Source: Budvicia diplopodorum (GTDB taxonomy: Bacteria; Pseudomonadota; Gammaproteobacteria; Enterobacterales; Enterobacteriaceae). Taken from it: a stretch of 64,000 nucleotides of DNA. Shown here piece by piece: positions 56,201-64,000 of this stretch. Position 1 is the first letter of the stretch, and the number at the start of each line of letters is the position of its first letter. Position numbers and translations under genes: made by a program. The DNA lies in NCBI RefSeq assembly GCF_009800925.1, contig NZ_WOYF01000001.1, positions 529,214 to 593,213 on the forward strand, written 5' to 3'. A model generated the notes under the pieces. It had not been told where the DNA came from. It made no database searches and saw only the letters and a list, made by a program, of their open reading frames with translations.

Positions 56201-56692
56201 TTAGCCTGTGGTACGTTCGTTCCAAGAATCGGAATGAATGATGTTGCCGTCTTTGTAAGTCCAGGTGATTTTTTCGTAGCGCAGTGCAATCATTTCCAGA
56301 TGATTGTGCTTTTCCATCGCCGGATCTTTGATGTTGTACATTTTGGGGGAGGCTTTCACCAGCTTGACCATCTCAAGCAATGTGTTGAAATACTCAACTT
56401 CCTGACCCGCGTCGTTAATGCGATACCATTTAAACTCGGCGGACTTCAAGGTCTGACCGGTGGTCACTGCTTTGTACAGATACGGGCTGGATGCATCAAT
56501 TTCCTTGGTAAACAGAAACGGGGTGTGAATACGCGTCCCCGTCAGTTTGCCAGTGTTGTTATCGGTCGGAATATATATTGTGTGTTCCTGTTCCACTACT
56601 TCGATGCTGCCGTCACGATCCTGCACATCCACAGAGCCTTTAATGTCTGCGCCGCCATCGTCTTTTAGCCACAGGTAGATTGGAATTGCCAT
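56201..56692 (-). CDS. hcp: Hcp/TssD, T6SS inner-tube protein
   Basis: 163 aa, the usual length. Hexameric rings of Hcp stack to make the tube that is fired, and Hcp is secreted. The start AIPIYLWLKDDGGADIKGSV and the EIDASSPYLYKAVTTGQTLKSAEFKWYR block (quoted in part: KEIDASSPYLYKAVTTGQ) are clear. SD and spacing are normal. A terminator directly follows, which suits the high level needed. Between the OmpA-like gene and the clpV remnant. Confidence 0.96.
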   Translation of the reverse strand: MAIPIYLWLKDDGGADIKGSVDVQDRDGSIEVVEQEHTIYIPTDNNTGKLTGTRIHTPFLFTKEIDASSPYLYKAVTTGQTLKSAEFKWYRINDAGQEVEYFNTLLEMVKLVKASPKMYNIKDPAMEKHNHLEMIALRYEKITWTYKDGNIIHSDSWNERTTG

Positions 56693-56721
56693 GTCATTTC
56701 TCCATTTCGCTGGTGAATGCG

Positions 56722-58395
56722 TCAGCCTTGTTCCGGTGACGCCGTTTTACTTGCTGCCTGACAGGCATCCGCCTGAGGAACAAGACTGATTTCAACCCGA
56801 CGGTTGGCCGCACGGCCAGCCTCCGCGTCATTTGATTTCAGCGGACGGTTTTCACCGTAACCCTGAACCGCAAAACAGCTTTCGGATACCTCCCCAGTGT
56901 CACGCATCCAATCGCGTACTGACTCCGCACGTTTCAGGGAAAGGATCTGGTTGGATTTGTCATCGCCGGTGTCATCGGTATGACCTGCCACCACAATCAG
57001 CCAGCCGGGTTTAACTTTGATATTGACCAGCGCATTCACCAACACCTTTGTCGAGTCGGATTTGAGCTGCCATTTGCCCACGTCGAACAGCGACATGCTG
57101 TCGAAACGCACGATTTGCGGAGTCTGCGGCGCTGGAGGAGGAGGCGGTGGAGGAACGTAAGTTTTAATCGCATCCAGCAGCGGCAAGCGCAGGCGTTCAC
57201 CCCGATAGAGTCCCAGACTCAGACGCAGCGATTCTCCATTGCGCGACCAGTCATTGAGCAGCCCGGCGTCTTGACCAAGAGTTTCGACTGCTTTCGCTTT
57301 CCGATCGTAGTTATTCATCGCCACGGCGTAATAATGCTGAATATCAAAGGCCACATGATGCACAAGCTGGCGGTTGTTCCAGCCACTGCTACACAGGGCA
57401 ACCACAGTGGCAAGCGTAAACAACGTAAGGGCTAAGCGGACTGCCCGTTGAGCAGGCGTCGTGCCGTGACCCTTCGGCAGCAGAGGCAACAGAAAATCCG
57501 GCAGCGCTGAAGCAGCATTATCGTCGGCCGTAGCCGGATACCAGCCGGTGACCTGCGTAATAGAGGTACGCTGTTGCAACCAGTCCTGCCAGACGGAAGC
57601 GCCCTGCGCGCCGGGCATATCCCGAGTCTGGCGCAGCAGCACCGCATACGGCAGCACTGGCGGCACATCGGGATTTTCCGCCGTGAAGGCGGGTATAATA
57701 TTTTGCGTAAACCAGTCAGCCTGCGTGTTCAACATCATCTGTTGTTGCAGGCGGGTGCCGAGTTGATCCTGTGCAGCCCAGATGGTAACGGCGCACGGCG
57801 CACGGCCATCCTGCCAGACCTGAACAGGTTCACCGGGAAGGAGAGTTTGCCACAGTGACTCACAGACGTACTGCCCGGCAGTCTGGCTGCTCAACAGTAA
57901 CGGGATATCATGCTGGGTATCCCGACGCAGCCTTGTCAGTTGCCAGCGCAGCTCATGCAACCAAGGCGCGAGTGCCTCATTGCGGCTTTGTTGCTGAGGT
58001 CTAAGGCTGACCATTACCGCCAGTTGTACAGCCCAAGCCGGACGCAGCCACAGGAGCTGGCGCACCACGTCACACAGCTCGCGACTGTCATCCACTTTCA
58101 GCCAGCAGCCCTGTGAAGTCTGATGGACAGGGATATCCGCAGGCCAGCCCGCCATATCGCCGCAGATCAGCACCACCGGCAGGCGGTAGGGTTCTTCCGG
58201 CAGCCCGGCAAGCTGTTGTGCTGCCACATTAACCGGCCGACGACCCGCCCGCACCATGCCAGCTATCACTGCAACCATCACCACAAACACGCTGACACCA
58301 CGGGCCGTAGGCGTTAAAGGTAAAAACAGCAGGCATAACAGGACCATCAATAAACCCGCCCACAGCCACAGCCCCCGTTGCAGGGGAACCTTCAT
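56722..58395 (-). CDS. TagL-like OmpA-family peptidoglycan-binding T6SS protein
   Basis: 557 aa. N-terminal two membrane segments (about 9-27 and 33-50), a cytoplasmic domain, a third segment near 320-340 (LALTLFTLATVVALCSSGW), a proline-rich linker (YVPPPPPPPAPQTPQ) and a C-terminal OmpA-type domain about 425-540 with GHTDDTGDDKSNQILSLKRAESVRDW (part: AGHTDDTGDDKSN, QGYGENRPLKSNDAEAGRAANRRVE). The last domain anchors the T6SS membrane complex to peptidoglycan. The start overlaps the tssL stop by 4 bp. Confidence 0.88.
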   Translation of the reverse strand: MKVPLQRGLWLWAGLLMVLLCLLFLPLTPTARGVSVFVVMVAVIAGMVRAGRRPVNVAAQQLAGLPEEPYRLPVVLICGDMAGWPADIPVHQTSQGCWLKVDDSRELCDVVRQLLWLRPAWAVQLAVMVSLRPQQQSRNEALAPWLHELRWQLTRLRRDTQHDIPLLLSSQTAGQYVCESLWQTLLPGEPVQVWQDGRAPCAVTIWAAQDQLGTRLQQQMMLNTQADWFTQNIIPAFTAENPDVPPVLPYAVLLRQTRDMPGAQGASVWQDWLQQRTSITQVTGWYPATADDNAASALPDFLLPLLPKGHGTTPAQRAVRLALTLFTLATVVALCSSGWNNRQLVHHVAFDIQHYYAVAMNNYDRKAKAVETLGQDAGLLNDWSRNGESLRLSLGLYRGERLRLPLLDAIKTYVPPPPPPPAPQTPQIVRFDSMSLFDVGKWQLKSDSTKVLVNALVNIKVKPGWLIVVAGHTDDTGDDKSNQILSLKRAESVRDWMRDTGEVSESCFAVQGYGENRPLKSNDAEAGRAANRRVEISLVPQADACQAASKTASPEQG

Positions 58396-59066
58396 CGCAC
58401 CACTCCCGGAAGCAGCGTGATAAGCAGATTGTCCAGCCAGCGGTCAAGTCCGCACCAGAGCGCAGCCAGAACAAGCACCGACAGCCCGAGGCGTACCGGC
58501 CAGTGACGTAGCCATTCCCCAGCCCGGTGTCGGCCAGATGCTGAAGCCAACACCGGACGATGCGGTGAAAAATCAAAGGCAGGAACCCGTTCCGCCAATT
58601 CCCGCACCAGACATTCACGCTCCGGCCCGGTTGAAGAGGTAAAGTCGCCCATAAAGCCGAGCATCAGCACGCGATGGAAACAGGTCAGAACGGCAGTATC
58701 CGGAGCAGCTTCACGCAGCACCTGACGCATCCGTTCATACAGCTGGTCACCGGCATTCATGGTACCGAAAAACTGCCCCTGAAGCGGCCGGTCATACCAC
58801 TGCATGCAGACGTCATCTTGCACGCCACGGCTTTTCGCCGCTTCATCCAGCAGCGCGCATTGGGCATAAAGAATATGTTGGCAACTCTGTTCGCTGTAGT
58901 CCGCTGCTCTCAACGTGCGTTGCACCTGCTCAAGGTTATTTACACAGCGCTGCCAGAACGCCTGACCTTCGCCTTCCTGAAACAACGGACCGTGGCGCAG
59001 GCCGATAACGGTCAGCCAGATGTCCTGCAACAGCGCGTCGATATCACACGTTTGTTTGTCACTCAT
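58392..59066 (-). CDS. tssL: TssL, T6SS inner-membrane protein (DotU family)
   Basis: 224 aa. Binds TssM and the baseplate. Helical cytoplasmic domain with the family signature ILYAQCALLDEAAKSRG, WYDRPLQGQFFGTMNAGDQLYERM and LMLGFMGDFTSS; C-terminal membrane anchor (about 185-205, VRLGLSVLVLAALWCGLDRWL). No peptidoglycan-binding tail, which the following OmpA-like protein supplies instead. Overlaps both tssK and the TagL-like gene by 4 bp (ATGA junctions). Confidence 0.93.
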   Translation of the reverse strand: MSDKQTCDIDALLQDIWLTVIGLRHGPLFQEGEGQAFWQRCVNNLEQVQRTLRAADYSEQSCQHILYAQCALLDEAAKSRGVQDDVCMQWYDRPLQGQFFGTMNAGDQLYERMRQVLREAAPDTAVLTCFHRVLMLGFMGDFTSSTGPERECLVRELAERVPAFDFSPHRPVLASASGRHRAGEWLRHWPVRLGLSVLVLAALWCGLDRWLDNLLITLLPGVVR

Positions 59067-60424
59067 GTTTTCAGTACCGCATACAGTTCAAGCTCCGGCT
59101 CACCCAGCGTACCGGGGACATAAAACACGCAGTTGCCCGCGGCTTGCATCGCACGGGCCGCCGGGTGGAACATATCCAGCGAGAAATACTGGTTCTCAAG
59201 ACGCAGCGGAATGGCCGCAGGAACATGGCTTAAGGCCCGCAACGGAATACCCTGCCCGGAGGCGTTAATCACGCTACCCACGTCGTCCGAGCTACCCACT
59301 TTGCACTGTAGCGGGAACTGCTCCAGCAATTGCGCAACCGGCAGTGGGGAGCGCACGGAGAGATAGAAGTCCACCTCTTCACGCAGCCTCGGATCGTGCA
59401 GATGGGCCAGCCACTGACGTATCCGTTTTTCATGAGTCAGTTCAATAGCTATCACCCGGGACGGCAGGCTCGCCTCCAGCAGGTCGCCGAGCAGGTCAAA
59501 CAGAGGCGGGAAAACGTCTGTCAGACGTTCATGGCGGTAAACTGGGATGTTGCTGACGGTGTGAGCCAGAGAGAACGTCAGTAGACTGCCCGCCAAACGT
59601 GCCAGCTCCTGATACAGACGTTCAGGGTGCACCTGTGGATGACGCTGGAAATTCCCCAGCACCGGCTCTGCACCGTTAAGAGCGTTAAGCAACCAGAACA
59701 GTGACACGTCTGCCACGGCAAAATCAGCCATGCGTTCGTTGCTTTCACGGCGCATCGCCATTAGTCGTTCCAGACGGGTGCGCAGCTGTGTCATCAGCTG
59801 TTCGAGCTGTTCGCTCAGCCATTGACTGGCATTCAGGCTCAGTAATGGCGGGATAAAGGTGTTGTCTTGTATCCATGCGCCCTGCATATCACGGTGCAGA
59901 CGGGCTACCGGGCAGATCAGATAATCACTGTTATCCTGTGAATCCAGACGCAACGTCAGTTCATGCTGCATGATAGCCATCTGAACCGTGTCATCGCCGT
60001 AACAGTTACGAACTTCATGCCAACGCTGGCGATAGCGCACGGGACGCTCAGCTATGCCATCCGGTGTCAGGCAGTTGCCCCCGTTCGGGTACAGCTGAGG
60101 CAACGCCAACATCACCGTAATCTCACGGCTGCTGGTATCAGTGAGCGTCAGCGTGGGAGGCAGTGCATCAGCCTCATTGGAGTCGATCAACGTTCCGTCA
60201 GAAAAGCGTACAGCCAGATGGCTGGCTTTAAGACGCCCCTGCTTCAGCGCATCATTATCAAATTCTACCCGCAATACGCCCCACGGGTGCATCATCCCTG
60301 TCTTTGCGATGCACTCAGCCGCCCATGCCGCAAATGCCGATTGTTGCTGGAACTGCTGTGGGGAAAGCAGTAATCCCTTACCCCACAATGGTCTCTCTAT
60401 TTTCATCAAGCCTCCTGCGGCCAT
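59063..60424 (-). CDS. tssK: TssK, T6SS baseplate-membrane connector
   Basis: 453 aa. Trimeric adaptor that joins the baseplate to the TssLM complex. The start WGKGLLLSPQQFQQQSAFAAW and the PWGVLRVEFDNDALKQGRLKA block are family signatures (quoted in part: PQQFQQQ, GVLRVEFDNDALKQGRL). The RLENQYFSLD and C-terminal VPGTLGEPELELYAV segments are intact. Lies 8 bp downstream of tssC and overlaps tssL by 4 bp. Confidence 0.94.
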   Translation of the reverse strand: MAAGGLMKIERPLWGKGLLLSPQQFQQQSAFAAWAAECIAKTGMMHPWGVLRVEFDNDALKQGRLKASHLAVRFSDGTLIDSNEADALPPTLTLTDTSSREITVMLALPQLYPNGGNCLTPDGIAERPVRYRQRWHEVRNCYGDDTVQMAIMQHELTLRLDSQDNSDYLICPVARLHRDMQGAWIQDNTFIPPLLSLNASQWLSEQLEQLMTQLRTRLERLMAMRRESNERMADFAVADVSLFWLLNALNGAEPVLGNFQRHPQVHPERLYQELARLAGSLLTFSLAHTVSNIPVYRHERLTDVFPPLFDLLGDLLEASLPSRVIAIELTHEKRIRQWLAHLHDPRLREEVDFYLSVRSPLPVAQLLEQFPLQCKVGSSDDVGSVINASGQGIPLRALSHVPAAIPLRLENQYFSLDMFHPAARAMQAAGNCVFYVPGTLGEPELELYAVLKT

Positions 60425-60432
60425 ACATCATG

Positions 60433-61980
60433 TCATGACCTTGCTTTTGGCATTTGCGAGACCAACGAGAGATTCACGTCCATACCTTCCACCTGAAAGT
60501 GCGGTACGGCGTACAGTCTCACGCGGAAGAAGCCCGGATTGTCTTCAATATCTTCCACTGTCACGCTTGCATCACGCAGCGGGTGAGACGCCTGCAAATC
60601 GTCTCCCGGATCGGTCATTTCAGTGACCAATGTGCGAACCCAAGCGTTCAGCTCCAGCTCCAGAAGACGGCGGTCTTTGGTGGTGCCGATGTTTTCGCGC
60701 TGGATAAGCTTCAGATAGTGCGCGATACGCGACAACAGGAAGATGTACGGCAGACGCGCATTGATGCGGCTGTTTGCGGTGGCATCGGTGGTGTCATACA
60801 GCGCGGGCTTCTGCGTGGAATTCGCCGAAAAGAAACAGGCATAATCGCGGTTTTTGTAGTATGACAGCGGAATAAATCCCAGATTGGCGAACTCGAATTC
60901 GCGGGTTTCCGGTATCATCACCTCAGACGGAATTTTCACCTGATTACCGGTGCCGAGGTCATACAGGTGGATCGGTAGATCGGTCACTGCGCCGCCCGCT
61001 TGTGGGCCGCGAATTTGCACGCACCAGCCGTTCTTAATGAAGCTTTTAACCATTCTGGCAGCAAAAGCAAAGGAAGCACTGGTCCACAAATACTTCTCGT
61101 GATCTGGGCCTTTCACCGCTTCCATATAGTTAAAGTTGCGCACAGGCACGGTATCCGGGCCATACGGTAAACGCCCCAGCACGCGTGGCATGGTCAAACC
61201 GATATAGCGGGAATCGTCTGTATCACGAAAGGATTTCCATTTGGTGTACTCGGCACGATCAAAGTAGTTACCGATATCTTTGATGGCCGCGACTTCTTCC
61301 ATCGATCGTTTGAGGAAAAAATCCGGGCCAATAGAGCCGATAAACGGCATATGTGCCGCTGCGGAAATTTTGGAGATATTACGCAGCAGGGCAACATCCT
61401 GAGCGGAGGCATCAAACTCGTAAGAGGATATGATAGCGGCAATGGGCTCGCCGCCGGGGGTGTCATACTCGCTGGTATACGTGTGCCAGTATAATCCGCT
61501 CTGGGTAATTTCTGGGGTATCCTCGAAATCCTGACGCAGGTCATCTTTGGAAACGTCAAGGATTTCCGTTTTAACGTTCTGACGGTAATCAGTGTTGTCC
61601 ACCAGATGTTTTAGACCCCGCCACAGGGATTCCAATCTTTGGAATTCAGGATGATGCATCACCGCATCCAGTTGGCGGCCGATCTGGTGATCCAGTTCAG
61701 CAATGTGGTGGTCCAGCAGCGTTTTATTAAGCTTTTCAACGCGCTGACCGGAGTTTTTCAGGCACTGCAATAATACCTGTACGGCAGCGGTCACGCGCTC
61801 GTCAACGCTAGCATCGGCCAGCGACTGGCTGTCTTGCCAGATGTTGATATCCGACAGGCCGGAAATCGGGTTCAGGTTAATTTTTTCAAACAGGGAAGCG
61901 TAGACCCCACCCGAGTCAGGAAGATCCAGCACGGTAGTCCTGTTTGTTGAAGAAGTGGCGTTTTCAGTATTGACAGACAT
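60433..61980 (-). CDS. tssC: TssC, T6SS large contractile-sheath subunit
   Basis: 515 aa from the ATG at 61980, which has GAGAG at normal spacing; an ATG at 61986 would add two residues. Forms the contractile sheath with TssB. Signatures: HHPEFQRLESLWRGLKHLVDNTDYR, PIAAIISSYEFD, GSIGPDFFLKRSMEEVAAIKDIGNYFDRAEYTKWKSFRDTDDSRYIGLTMPRVLGRLPYG (quoted in part: SFRDTDDSRYIGLTMPRVLG). 37 bp downstream of tssB. Confidence 0.96.
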   Translation of the reverse strand: MSVNTENATSSTNRTTVLDLPDSGGVYASLFEKINLNPISGLSDINIWQDSQSLADASVDERVTAAVQVLLQCLKNSGQRVEKLNKTLLDHHIAELDHQIGRQLDAVMHHPEFQRLESLWRGLKHLVDNTDYRQNVKTEILDVSKDDLRQDFEDTPEITQSGLYWHTYTSEYDTPGGEPIAAIISSYEFDASAQDVALLRNISKISAAAHMPFIGSIGPDFFLKRSMEEVAAIKDIGNYFDRAEYTKWKSFRDTDDSRYIGLTMPRVLGRLPYGPDTVPVRNFNYMEAVKGPDHEKYLWTSASFAFAARMVKSFIKNGWCVQIRGPQAGGAVTDLPIHLYDLGTGNQVKIPSEVMIPETREFEFANLGFIPLSYYKNRDYACFFSANSTQKPALYDTTDATANSRINARLPYIFLLSRIAHYLKLIQRENIGTTKDRRLLELELNAWVRTLVTEMTDPGDDLQASHPLRDASVTVEDIEDNPGFFRVRLYAVPHFQVEGMDVNLSLVSQMPKARS

Positions 61981-62017
61981 AAACATTCTCTCGCGTTAAT
62001 CCGTTTATTCTGGAGGG

Positions 62018-62515
62018 TTAAGCTTCTTTCGAAGCCAGAGCATTTAGTTCATCGTGCAATTGATTGCTCAGAGACGGATCTTTAAGAATATTTTCCAGTT
62101 CTTTTCGAAATGTAACGTTATCGAGAAGATTAGATTTGAGGTCGCGTAATAAATTACGCATGGCGAGCATCGCTTTTAACTGGGGGATCTGACGTACGAC
62201 CTGCTCTGGCTCAAAATCTTTAATATTGCTAAAAGATAATTTAACGTTCTCTTCGCTCCCATCACCAGATAGGGTATTTTCGACGGTGAGATTAACGGAG
62301 GGAGTTAATTCAGACAGCACATTGTTAAAGTTATTTTTATTAATGTTGATTTTTTCACGCTCAGTTACGGGGCGATGCTCCTGCCCATTGCTGTAATTCC
62401 CCATAACAACCAGCTTAAGCGGCAACTCAACTTTTTTCTGTGCGCCCCCCGTGTGTAGATTTAACTGGATATTAACTCGCGCCTTAGGCACTTCACTCTG
62501 AAATGAATCCGCCAC
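62018..62515 (-). CDS. tssB: TssB, T6SS small contractile-sheath subunit
   Basis: 165 aa from GTG 62515, with AAGGAG 6 bp upstream; two TTG codons just before (62521, 62518) are possible but too close to that site. Begins VADSFQSEVPKARVNIQLNL, the standard TssB start. Forms the sheath with TssC and is normally recycled by the ClpV unfoldase, which is missing here. LKAMLAMRNLLRDLKSNLLDN is the C-terminal interface helix. First gene of the operon. Confidence 0.94.
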   Translation of the reverse strand: MADSFQSEVPKARVNIQLNLHTGGAQKKVELPLKLVVMGNYSNGQEHRPVTEREKININKNNFNNVLSELTPSVNLTVENTLSGDGSEENVKLSFSNIKDFEPEQVVRQIPQLKAMLAMRNLLRDLKSNLLDNVTFRKELENILKDPSLSNQLHDELNALASKEA

Positions 62516-63542
62516 CAACAACTCCTTAGTATAAATTGTGTAATATAATCAGGGGAGACCCTGGAGTACGGTAAATTCTCAAGAAGGAAATATTTTAACT
62601 ACTTTAAATAAATTTAATTATGTCCAATTAACTCAACTAATAGGAAAAAGAACCGACGATATAGTAGGTAATGCCACGGCAATAAATAATACATTAAGTA
62701 AAACTAAATAATATATTGATAGATAATTTATTAATTAATGATAAATAGCATATTAAGCAAAGCTAAGTTAGACAGTTAATAAATTAAATTCATATGTAGC
62801 CTACTATGAAAATAATAAATGACAAGTCAATTTTTAGTCTTAGGAATAAACTCAAGCAACAAATTAACACAACAGGCACGCCATCGATTCACAAAAACAG
62901 TAACCACATACGAAGTTAAATTACTTATAATTTATTAATTTAAAAGGTAAATATTTTTCATGCTTAAAGGGAAATTATTGCATTGCTATAGTTTATAGCG
63001 TTTCAAATGCATTGTTATATGTGATGTCCGATTTATCTAAGTTCTCTATTCGAAAACATGACTGAATACGCTAGATGACCATGCTTTCATTATTCCAAAT
63101 ACGCACTGAAAGCCGGTATTATATGATATTGGCACCTGACGCTCACGGAACCGTACTAATTGTTAAATACGGCCATTTAATCAGCTTTCGAGCCACCATG
63201 TGCTATTTCTTCAGCTTTTCAAAGGTTACCCACCCTATATCTTAATCATAGAGAGTGTGAGCAAGTGTCAGTGTAGGATAATGACCCAGCGTAATATGGA
63301 CTCAGACGGTTGAATTTGGACGCTGGTAACAAAAACGCTAGATTTTCTTCCCGGAAGTACAAACGGAAAACGTCAGTCCGTGCCAATCAAGAAGCTTATA
63401 ATCTTTATTCTGCGGGTTTTACTTCTTGTACTGCGGAATCAGACGTCGGGCTATAGTCATGATTCACTCCTTCGAAATTATCCTTTAGGACGCATGAACC
63501 ATTTTACGCCGCCCCCCTACATCGGGAGCCATATGTACAGAC
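62516..63542. other. Long AT-rich region upstream of tssB
   Basis: About 1 kb between the T6SS operon and the rRNA operon end, without a gene I can support. The stretch 62516-63000 is strongly AT-rich and must carry the tssB promoter; an extended -10-like TGATTATATT (minus, about 62540-62550) is the best candidate. The stretch 63000-63540 has higher GC and includes a 13-codon start (ATG 63460, GAAGGAG upstream, MTIARRLIPQYKK) that stops at once and may be a gene remnant. No inverted repeats of an insertion sequence are evident. Confidence 0.55.
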
Positions 63543-63580
63543 GAAAAAAAACCGTATCGCGTTGATAGCGATACGGTTTA
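63543..63580 (-). terminator. Terminator of the rRNA-tRNA-Asp operon
   Basis: Minus strand: ACCGTATCGC-TATCAA-CGCGATACGGT followed by eight T's, 43 bp past the tRNA-Asp 3' end. Confidence 0.95.
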
Positions 63581-63622
63581 TCTTCATCATTGGATATCCT
63601 AAGACACCCCGAAATATAAATT

Positions 63623-63699
63623 TGGCGGAACGGACGGGACTCGAACCCGCGACCCCCTGCGTGACAGGCAGGTATTCTAACCAACTGAACTACCGCTCC
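63623..63699 (-). tRNA. aspU: tRNA-Asp (anticodon GTC)
   Basis: 77 nt with encoded CCA, identical to the copy at 34613-34689. It is the distal tRNA of an rRNA operon, 48 bp after 5S rRNA, the place of aspU in E. coli rrnH. Confidence 0.98.
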
Positions 63700-63747
63700 A
63701 CCGATTCTTTTTCTCTACCCGCATTTATGCTGATAGTTACTAATTTA

Positions 63748-63867
63748 AAGCCTGGCAGTTCCCTACTCTCGCATGGGGAGACCCCACACTACCATCGGCG
63801 CTACGGCGTTTCACTTCTGAGTTCGGCATGGGGTCAGGTGGGACCACCGCGCTATTGCCGCCAGGCA
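63748..63867 (-). rRNA. rrf: 5S ribosomal RNA
   Basis: 120 nt, nearly identical to E. coli 5S rRNA: starts TGCCTGGCGGCAATAGCGCG, contains CCATGCCGAACTCAGAAGTG and ends GGGAACTGCCAGGC. Ends set by similarity. Confidence 0.97.
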
Positions 63868-63979
63868 TATCCTGTTTCATCAACCGTTATACCTGCGTAT
63901 AACCATCAATCTCAATCCAAAACTTCGCTGAAATTCGTCTTCGTCTCTTCAATCTCACCCAAAACACCTTGGGTGTTGT

Positions 63980-64000
63980 AAGGTTAAGCCTCACGGTTCA
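63980..64000 (-). rRNA. rrl: 23S ribosomal RNA, last bases only
   Basis: The reverse complement TGAACCGTGAGGCTTAACCT is the known 3' end of enterobacterial 23S rRNA. The rest lies past the window edge. Confidence 0.9.

Noticed and set aside
34613..63699. The two identical tRNA-Asp genes as att sites of one 29-kb mobile element
   Set aside because: The segment between them begins with core genes in conserved E. coli order (dnaQ to yafD), and E. coli also has tRNA-Asp at both places. No integrase is present.

Overview
This window is chromosomal DNA of a gamma-proteobacterium of the order Enterobacterales. Gene content and order match the E. coli secDF-yajC-tgt-queA, brnQ-proY, proBA-crl-frsA-gpt-pepD-dinB and gmhA-yafJ-yafK / dnaQ-rnhA-yafS-gloB-mltD-yafD segments, ending at an rrnH-type 23S-5S-tRNA-Asp end. 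Protein divergence from E. coli, the Csu-type fimbriae and the rather AT-rich intergenic DNA suggest a deeper branch of the order. A Budviciaceae-like genus (Pragia, Budvicia, Limnobaculum) is my guess and is not proven by anything in the sequence.

Layout. 1-4712 (minus): secF (cut by the window edge), secD, yajC, tgt, queA. 4903-6377 (plus): acpH and a 2-Cys peroxiredoxin behind a candidate OxyR promoter. 6466-9366 (minus): proY and brnQ. 9865-14413: an Ada-AlkA fusion overlapping ogt, ynfA, a MarR-GNAT fusion, a LysE-type exporter and a small lipoprotein. 14486-18735 (minus): proA, proB, crl, frsA. 19362-25457 (plus): a complete six-gene archaic chaperone-usher (Csu-type) pilus operon, inserted between frsA and gpt relative to E. 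coli. 25550-34689: RraA-like protein, gpt, glutathione peroxidase, pepD, dinB with a LexA box, apbE, yafK/dpaA, yafJ, gmhA, an unknown membrane protein and tRNA-Asp. 34806-40048: dnaQ, rnhA, yafS, gloB, mltD, yafD.

40430-62515 (minus) is a type VI secretion (T6SS) island lying exactly between yafD and the rRNA/tRNA-Asp end. Read in transcription order it is tssB-tssC-tssK-tssL-OmpA/TagL-hcp-terminator-[36-codon remnant]-vgrG-[42-aa ORF]-amidase effector-immunity protein-unknown membrane protein-tssM-[42-aa ORF]-PAAR effector B-PAAR effector A (frameshifted)-tssF-tssG-tssJ-tssE. The sheath, baseplate and membrane-complex genes look intact, but no tssH/clpV and no tssA are present. The 36-codon ORF in the usual clpV slot looks like an in-frame internal deletion of clpV. 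VgrG carries a C-terminal transthyretin-like domain that probably docks a cargo effector.

The most interesting cargo is effector A. Its C-terminal domain has the Thr-Cys-His pattern and fold order of CheD-type glutamine deamidases, joined (through a 1-nt frameshift) to a PAAR domain. Effector B carries an unrelated C-terminal domain of unknown function behind a near-identical PAAR cassette, so the two PAAR copies form a about 325-bp direct repeat that could exchange effector ends. 62516-63542 holds no recognisable gene. 63543-64000 is the end of an rRNA operon (terminator, tRNA-Asp, 5S, last bases of 23S). I saw no CRISPR array, no intact insertion sequence and no prophage.
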